Below, in pieces: positions 56,501 through 64,000 of a stretch of 64,000 bases of DNA (positions are counted from its first letter, which is position 1; each line of letters begins with the position of its first letter). The notes under the pieces are model-generated. The model made no database searches. It was not told the DNA's origin and was given only the letters and a program-made list of their open reading frames with translations. Position numbers and translations under genes: made by a program. This DNA comes from Hordeum vulgare subsp. vulgare (Eukaryota > Streptophyta > Magnoliopsida > Poales > Poaceae): contig NC_058518.1 in assembly GCF_904849725.1 (NCBI RefSeq), positions 5,538,147 to 5,602,146 on the forward strand, read 5' to 3'.

Positions 56501-58483
56501 GGGTTTGGGTTTAATCTTGGGTCTCTTCATTAGTGCAGCAACTGTTTTGCCGTTTCACGAAGTATCCCTTCTAGCCCTTGCCTTTCTTGAAACTTAGTGG
56601 TTTTACAAACCATCAACTATTGATGCTCCTTCTTGATTTCTACTTTCGCAGTGTCAAAACATCGCGAATCGCTCAAGGATCATTGTATCTATCCTTGATA
56701 TGTTATAGTTCATCACGAAGCTCTCATAGCTTGGTGGCAGTGACTTTGGAGAACCATCACTATCTCATCTGGAAGATTAACTCCCACTTGATTCAAGTGA
56801 TTGTCGTACTCAGACAATCTGAGCACACGCTCAACGATTGAGCTTTTCTCCTTTACTTCGTGGACAGAGAATCTTGTCGGAGGTCTCGTACCTCTCAACA
56901 AGGGCACAAGCATGAAATCACAATTTCATCTCTTTAGAACATCGCTTATGTTCCGTGACGTTTCAAAACGTTTTCGGCGCCTTGCTTCTAAGCCATTAAG
57001 TATTCTTGCACTGAACTATCGTGTAGTCATCAGAAACGTGTATGTCGGATGTTCACAGCATCCACAGACGACGCTCGAGGTGCAGCACACCGAGTGGTGC
57101 ATTAAGGACATAAGCCTTCTGCGCAGCAACGAGGACAATCCTCGGTTTTACAGACTTAGTCTGCAAAGTTTGCTACTATCAACTTTCAACTGAATTTTCT
57201 CTAGGAACATATAAAAAACAGTAGAGCTATAGCGCAAGCTACATCGTAATTCGCAAAGACCATTAGACTATGTTCATGACAATTAGTTCAATTAATCATA
57301 TTACTTAAGAACTCCCACTCAAAAAGTACATCTCTCTAGTCATTTGAGTGGTACATGATCCAAATCCACTATCTCAAGTCCGATCATCACGTGAGTCGAG
57401 AATAGTTTCAGTGGTAAGCATCTTTATGCTAATCATATCAACTATACAGTTCATGCTCGACCTTTCGGTCTCATGTGTTCCGAGGCCATGTCTCCACATG
57501 CTAGGCTCGTCAAGCTTAACCCGAGTGTTCCGCGTGCGCAACTGTTTTGCACCCATTGTATGTGAACGTTGAGTCTATCACACCCGATCATCACGTGGTG
57601 TCTCGAAACGACGAACTGTAGCAACGGTGCACAGTCGGGGAGAACACAATTTCGTCTTGAAATTTTAGTGAGAGATCACCTCATAATGCTACCGTCGTTC
57701 TAAGCATAATAAGGTGCATAAAAGGATTAACATCACATGCAATTAATAAGTGACATGATATGGCCATCATTACGTGCTTCTTGATCTCCATCACCAAAGC
57801 ACCGGCACGATCTTCTTGTCACCGGCGCCACACCATGATCTCCATCAACGCGTCGCCATCGGGGTTGTCGTGCTACTCATGCTATTACTACTAAAGCTAC
57901 ATCCTAGCAAAATAGTAAACGCATCTGCAAGCACAAGCGTTAGTTATAAAGACAACCCTATGGCTCCTGCCGGTTGCCGTACCATCGACGTGCAAGTCGA
58001 TATTATCTATTACAACATGATCATCTCATACATCCAATATATTACATCACATCGTCGGCCATATCACATCACAAGCATACCCTGCAAAAACAAGTTAGAC
58101 GTCCTCTAATTTTGTTGTTGCATGTTTTACGTGGTGACCATGGGTATCTAGTAGGATCGCATCTTACTTACGCAAACACCACAACGGAGATATATGAATT
58201 GCTATTTAACCTCATCGAAGGACCTCCTCGGTCAAATCCGATTCAACTAAAGTTGGAGAAACCGACACTCGCCGGTCATCTTTGAGCAACGGAGTTACTC
58301 GTAGCGATGAAACCAGTCTCTCGTAAGTGTACGAGTAATGTCGGTCCGAGCCGCTTCGATCCAACAATACCGCGGAATCAAGAAAAGACTAAGGAGGGCA
58401 GCAAATCGCACATCACCGCCCACAAAAACTTTTGTTTTCTACTCGAGAAGACAGCTACGCATGAACCTAGCTCATGATGCCAC
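53502..58483 (-). pseudogene. Decayed gag-pol of the reverse Copia element
   Basis: From right to left: leader (about 58483-57300), gag remnants (about 57200-56600), protease/early integrase remnants (56265-56035), integrase remnants (55724-55458, with YRSIYLMNHKSE and CLRYDHRNEYLSYEFW), integrase C-terminus (55318-55127, KVWGFDTYVKKFQ), RT remnants (about 55000-54100) and a heavily deleted RNase H (54100-53502). Stops and indels occur every few dozen codons and no catalytic set survives. The part 53502-54115 is nearly identical to the reverse complement of 1-612, so the damage predates the last round of copying. Confidence 0.9.
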
Positions 58484-60305
58484 TTTTGGGGAACGTCGCA
58501 TGGGAAACAAAAAATTTCCTACGTGCACGAAGACCTATCATGGTGATGTCCATCTACGAGAGGGGATGTGTGATCTACGTACCCTTGTAGACCGTACAGC
58601 TTTGCGTTAGTGAACGCGGTGATGTAGTGGAACGTCCTCACGTCCCTCGATCCGCCCCGCGAACTATCCCACGAACAGTCCCACGATCTAGTGCCGAACG
58701 GACGGCACCTCCGCGTTCCGCACACGTACAGCTCGACGATGATTTCGGCCTTCTTGATCCAGCAAGAGATACGGAGAGGTAGAAGAGTTCTCCCGCAGCG
58801 TGACGGCGCTCCGGAGGTTGGTGATGATCTTGTCTCAGCAGGGCTCCGCCCGAGCTCCGCAGAAACGCGATCTAGAGGTGAAACCGTGGAGATATGTGGT
58901 CGGGCTGCCGTGGCAAAGTTGTCTCAAATCAGCCCTAAAACCCCACTATATATAGGAGGAGGAGGGGGGAGACTTGCCTTGGGGTCCAAGGACTTCCAAG
59001 GGAGTCGGCCGAGCCAAGGGGGAAGGTCTCCCCCTCCCAAACCGAAATCCACTTGGTTTGGAAGGTGGAGTCCTTCTTCCCTTTCCCACCTCCTTCTTTT
59101 TTTTCCGTTCCTCTTTGATTTTCCTCCCAATGCGCATAGGCCTCTCTTGGGCTGTCCCACCAGCCCACTAAGGGCTGGTGCGGCACCCTAAACACCTATG
59201 GGCTTCCCCGGGGTGGGTGCCCCCCCCCCCCCAGGTGAACTCCCGGAACCCATTCGTCATTCCCGGTACATTCCCGGTAACTCCGAAAACCTTCCGGTAA
59301 TCAAATGAGGTCATCCTATATATCAATCTTCGTTTCCGGACCATTCCGGAAACCCTCGTGACGTCCGTGATCTCATCCGGGACTCCGAACAACATTCGGT
59401 AACCAACCATATAACTCAAATACGCATAAAACAACGTCGAACCTTAAGTGTGCAGACCCTGCGGGTTCGAGAACTATGTAGACATGACCCGAGAGACTCC
59501 TCGGTCAATATCCAATAGCGGGACCTGGATGCCCATATTGGATCCTACATATTCTACGAAGATCTTATCGTTTGAACCTCAGTGCCAAGGACTCATATAA
59601 TGCCGGATGTCATTCCCTTTGTCCTTCGGTATGTTACTTGCCCGAGATTCGATCGTCAGTATCCACATACCTATTTCAATCTCGTTCACCGGCAAGTCTG
59701 TTTACTCGTTCCGTAATACAAGATCCCGCAACTTACAATAAGTCACATTGCTTGCAAGGTTTGTGTGTGATGTTGTATTACCGAGTGGGCCCCGAGATAC
59801 CTCTCCGTCACATGGAGTGACAAATCCCAGTCTCGATCCATACTAACTCAACGAACACCTTTGGAGATACCTGTAGAGCATCTTTATAGTCACCCAGTTA
59901 CGTTGCGACGTTTGATACACACAAAGCATTCCTCCGGTGTCCGTGAGTTATATGATCTCATGGTCATAGGAACAAATACTTGACACGCAGAAAACAGTAG
60001 CAACAAAATGACACGATCAACATGCTACGTCTATTAGTTTGGGTCTAGTCCATCACATGATTCTCCTAATGATGTGATCCCGTTATCAAGTGACAACACT
60101 TGCCTATCGCCAGGAAACCTTGACCATCTTTGATCAACGAGCTAGTCAACTAGAGGCTTACTAGGGACAGTGTTTTATCTATGTATCCACACAAGTATTG
60201 TGTTTCCAATCAATACAATTATAGCATGGATAATAAACGATTATCATGAACTAAGAAATATAATAATAACTAATTTATTATTGCCTCTAGGGCATATTTC
60301 CTACA
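58484..60305 (-). repeat. 5' LTR of the reverse Copia element
   Basis: 1822 bp. Its inner end reads TTTTGGGGAACG on the plus strand where the sister has TGTTGGGG. TATA box at about 58947-58954. A poly-C run at about 59220-59232 differs from the left LTR. Confidence 0.94.
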
Positions 60306-63244
60306 AATAATTGTTATTTAGTACCAGCTTTGAGCATGAATATTGTATCAGGGTCTTGCTTAATGCGAGACGGCTACTCATTTAAGTCAGAGAATAATGG
60401 TTGTTCTATTTATATGAGTGATATGTTTTATGGTCATGCTCCGCTGGTGAATGGTTTATTCTTGATGAATCTCGATCGTGATGTTACACATATTCATAGT
60501 GTCAGTACCAAAAGATGTAAAGTTGATAATGATGGTCCCACATACCTGTGGCACTGCCGCCTTGGTCATATCGGCGTTAAGCGCATGAAGAAGCTCCATA
60601 CCGATGGACTATTAGAGTCTCTTGACTTTGAATCATTTGACACATGCGAACCGTGCCTCATGGGCAAGATGACCGAGACTCCATTCTCAGGAATAATGGA
60701 GAGAGCTACCGACTTATTGGAAATAATACATACTGATGTGTGTGGTCCAATGAATGTTGAAGCTCGCGGTGGCTATTGTTATGTTCTCACTCTCACCGAT
60801 GATTTGAGTAGGTATGGGTATATCTACTTGATGAAGCACAAATCTGAGAGATTTGAAAAGTTCAAGGAATTTCAGAGTGAAGTCGCGAATCAACGTGACA
60901 GAAAAATTAAGTGTCTACGATCTGATCGTGGAGGAGAGTATTTGAGTCACGAGTTTGGCACACACCTAAGAAAGTGTGGAATCGTTTCACAACTGACGCC
61001 CCCTGGCACACCGCAACGCAACGGAGTGTATGAACGTCGTAATCGCACTTTATTAGATATGGTACGATCTATGATGTCTCTTACCAACCTACCGCTATCA
61101 TTTTGGGGATACGCATTAGAAACTGCAGCATTCACTTTAAATAGGGCACCGTCTAAATCTGTTGAGACGACACCGTATGAAATATGGTTTGGCAAGAAAC
61201 CTAAGTTGTCGTTTCTTAAAGTTTGGGGCTGCGATGCTTATGTGAAGAAACTTCAACCAAAAAAGCTCGAACCCAAAGCGGATAAATGCGTATTCATAGG
61301 ATACCCTAAAGAAACTATTGGGTATACCCTCTATCTTAGATCCGAAGGTAAAACCTTTGTTGCCAAGAACGGATCCTTTCTAGAGAAAGAGTTTCTCTCG
61401 AAAGAAGTAAGTGGGAGGAAGGTAGAACTTGATGAGGTAATTACACCCCCTCTCGAACAGGATAGTAGCACAACGCGGGAAGTTGTTCCTGTGGCGCCTA
61501 CACCAACTGAAGAGGAAGTTAATTATGATGATCATGAAGCTTCGGATCAAGTTACTACTGAACCGCGAAGGTCCACAAGGGCACGCTCCGCACCAGAGTG
61601 GTACGGCAACCCTGTGATGGAAATCATGTTGTTAGACAACGGTGAACCTTCGAACAATGAAGAAGCGATGGCGGGCCCGGATTCCAACAAATGGCTTGAA
61701 GCTATGAAATCCAAGATAGGATCCATGTATGAGAACAAAGTATGGACTTTGGTGGACTTGCCCGATGACCGGCGAGCCATATAAAATAAATGGATCTTCA
61801 AGAAGAAGACTGATGCAAACGGTAATCGTTTACAAAGCTCGACTTGTCGCAAAGGGTTTTCGAAAAATTCAAGGAGTTGACTACGAAGAGACTTTCTCTC
61901 CCATATCAAAGCTAAAATTAGTCCGAATCATGTTAGCAACTGCCGCCTTTTATGATTATGAAATTTGGCAAATGGACGTCAAAACAGCGTTCCTTAACGG
62001 GAACCTTAAGGAAGAGTTGTATATGATGCAACCAGAAGGTTTTGTCGACCCTAAGGGTGCTAAAAAAGTGTGCAAGCTCCAGCGCTCCATCTATGGGCTG
62101 GTGCAAGCATCTCGGAGTTGGAACATTCGCTTTAATGAGGTGATTGAAGCGTTTGGGTTCATACAGGTTTACGGAGAAGCCTGTCTGTACAAGAAAGTGA
62201 GTGGGAGCTCTGTAGCTTTCCTCATACTGTATGTGGATGACATATTATTGACGGGGAACAATACAGAAATGTTGGAGAGCATAAAGGCTTATTTGAACAA
62301 GAGTTTTTCAATGAAGGACCTTGGAGAAGCTGCATACATATTAGGCATCAAGATCTATAGAGATAGATCAAGACGCCTCATAGGTCTTTCGCAAAGTACA
62401 TACCTTGAAAAGATATTGAAGAAGTTCAATATGGAAAACTCAAAGAAAGGGTTCTTGCCAGTGTTGCAAGGTATGAGATTGACTAAGACTCAGTCGCCGA
62501 CCACGGCAGTAGAAAAAGAGAAGATGAGTTCTGTCCCCTACGCTTCAGCCTTGGGCTCTCTAATGTATGCCATGCTGTGTACCAGACCTGATATAAACCT
62601 TGCCATAAGTTTGGTAGGGAGGCACCAAAGTGATCCCGGTATGGAACACTGGACATCGGTCAAGAATATCCTTAAGTACCTGAAAAGGACTAAGGAAATG
62701 TTTCTCATTTATGAAGGTGGCGAAGAGCTCGTCGTAAAGGGTTACGTCGACGCTAGCTTCACAAAGATCCGGATGACTCTAAGTCACAGACCGGACACGT
62801 ATATGTGTTGAATGGTGGGGCAGTGAGCTGGTGCAGCAGCAAGCAAGAAGTCATGGCAGCATCTACATGTGAAGCGGAGTACATAGCTGCTTCAGAAGCA
62901 GCTCATGAAGGAATTTGGATGAAGGAGCTCATCACCGACCTTGGAGTGGTTCCAAGCAGGTTGGGTCCAATGACACTCTTCTGTGATAACACTGGGGCCA
63001 TTGCCATAGCCAAGGAGCCCAGGTTTCACCGGAAGACGAAGCACATCAAACGCCGCTACAACTCCATCCAGGACCATGTCCAGAGTGGAGTGATAGATAT
63101 TTGTAAAGTACACACGGATCTGAATGTTGCAGACCAGTTGACTAAACCTCTTCCACGAGCAAAACATGATCAACACCATAATGCTATGGGTGTTCGATAC
63201 ATCACAATGTAACTAGATTATTGACTCTAGTGCAAGTGGGAGAC

Positions 63245-64000
63245 TGTTGGAAATATGCCCTAGAGGCAATAATAAAATGGTTATTATCATATTTCCTTGT
63301 TCATGATAATCGTCTATTGTTCATGCTATAATTGTATTAACAGGAAACAGTAATACATGTGTGAATAAATAGATCACAAAGTGTCCCTAGCAAGCCTCTA
63401 GTTGGCTAGCTCGTTAGTCAATAGATGATCATGGTTTCCTGTTCATGAGCATTAGATGTCATTGATAACGGGATCACATCATTAGGAGAATGATGTGATG
63501 GACAAGACCCAATCCTAAGCATAGCACTAGATCGTATTGTTCGCATGCTAAAGCTTTTCTAATGTCAAGTATCTTTTCCTTCGACCGTGAGATTGTGCAA
63601 CTCCCGGATACCGTAGGAGTGCTTTGGGTGTATCAAACGTCACAACGTAACTGGGTGACTATAAAGGTGCACTACGGATACCTCCGAAAGTGTCTGTTGG
63701 GTTGGTACGAATCGAGATCGGGATTTGTCACTCCGTGTGACGGAGAGGTATCTCTGGGCCCACTCGGTAGAACATCATCATGAGCTCAATGTGACTAAGG
63801 AGTTAGTCACACGATGACGTGCTACGGAACGAATAAAGAGACTTACCGGTAACGAGATTGAACAAGGTATTGGTATACCGATGATCGAATCTCGGGCAAG
63901 TTCTATACCGACAGACAAAGGGAATTGTATACGGGATTGATTGAATCCTTGACATTGTGGTTCATCCGATGAGATCATCGTGGATCAAGTGGGAGCCACC
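63245..64000 (+). repeat. 3' LTR of the second Angela-like element, truncated by the window end
   Basis: Begins TGTTGGAAATATGCCC after the polypurine tract AAGTGGGAGAC. The first 756 bp match 47593-48348 closely. Confidence 0.93.

Larger units (their letters stand above)
51686..60305 (-). mobile_element. Complete reverse-strand Copia element with decayed coding region
   Basis: 8620 bp, flanked by exact AATAA duplications (51681-51685 and 60306-60310). The empty site is seen intact at about 23695 in the sister element. Both LTRs are present (left 51686-53501, right 58484-60305), with a polypurine tract next to the left LTR and a primer-like site next to the right one. The 4982-bp centre has the layout of an Angela-like element but no usable ORF. 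Structure and clean termini show normal retrotransposition, so enzymes came from elsewhere. Confidence 0.95.
50612..63212 (+). pseudogene. Angela-like gag-pol polyprotein, multiply broken and split by an insertion
   Basis: Same domain order as 22625-26607: gag, CCHC knuckle, protease FDTGA, integrase, RT with YVDD (about 62230) and RNase H with EAEYIA. Lesions relative to the sister copy: one-base deletions near 51216 and 51619, the 8.6 kb reverse element at 51686-60305, TAA at 61782-61784 for a Glu codon, a 5-bp deletion near 61826, and a one-base deletion near 62760. Integrase catalytic residues remain recognisable (HTDVCGP, LRSDRGGEY), though the residue before the last Glu is Tyr (GVYERRN) where the sister has Ser. 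It cannot make a complete protein. Confidence 0.93.
47593..64000 (+). mobile_element. Second Angela-like Copia element (runs off the window), split by a reverse insertion
   Basis: 5' LTR (47593-49340), internal region (49341-63244) and 3' LTR from 63245 past the window end. Without the 8620-bp insertion and its duplicated 5 bp, the internal region is 5279 bp, against 5286 bp in the element at 21354-26639. A primer-like TGGCATCCGAGCC follows the 5' LTR. The left flank ends CTATA. The right duplication is out of view. Confidence 0.93.

Noticed and set aside
53579..58285. Many short plus-strand ORFs across the reverse element
   Set aside because: They are shadows of decayed minus-strand gag-pol, and their translations match nothing recognisable.

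Overview
The window looks like one arm of a large Triticeae grass genome (wheat, Aegilops, barley or rye group). Most of it is nested LTR retrotransposons of types I recognise from that tribe: Copia elements with LTRs beginning TGTTGGAAATATGCCC (Angela/BARE1/WIS group), Athila-like Gypsy elements with LTRs beginning TGATACGTCTCC, and a Cassandra TRIM whose LTRs carry 5S rRNA-like sequence. There is a small low-copy island. Family names rest on recognition, not on a search.

Layout. 1-2444: the 3' end of a Copia element whose coding region is wrecked, plus its complete 3' LTR. It is inserted in an unclassified LTR element (2445-8533) with one long broken ORF that is neither gag nor pol. 8534-18690: the low-copy island. 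It holds a Stowaway MITE, one apparently intact gene on the minus strand (leucine-rich-repeat extensin, LRX/PEX type, 13149-9580), a 0.9 kb AT-rich duplication with an LTR scrap at its junction, a B3-domain gene inactivated by one stop codon, and a CACTA-like (DUF4216-type) remnant. 19140-47592: a nest in an old Copia element. It contains a near-complete Angela-like element arranged as part of a tandem (19389-28379) and a gag-only element (28593-37810). The gag-only element is hit by two Athila-like elements (28988-31391 minus, 37811-about 47079 plus). The plus-strand Athila in turn carries a 2.8 kb Cassandra-containing composite (39567-42363) and a solo LTR (43174-44628). 47593-64000: a second Angela-like element, cut by an 8.6 kb reverse-strand Copia element (51686-60305) with exact AATAA target-site duplications.

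How the parts relate. Only the two Angela-like copies (22625-26607 and 50612-63212) still spell out integrase, reverse transcriptase and RNase H, and both are broken. Everything else is pol-less or decayed, so it must have moved with enzymes supplied in trans. The clearest case is the reverse element at 51686-60305 and the fragment at 1-612. These are separate insertions that share the same ruined pol sequence, stops and deletions included, almost base for base. That means the ruined sequence was itself copied. I regard this non-autonomous, decayed-pol Copia lineage with its own LTR subtype as the most interesting biology here. The only gene likely to serve the plant is the LRX gene.
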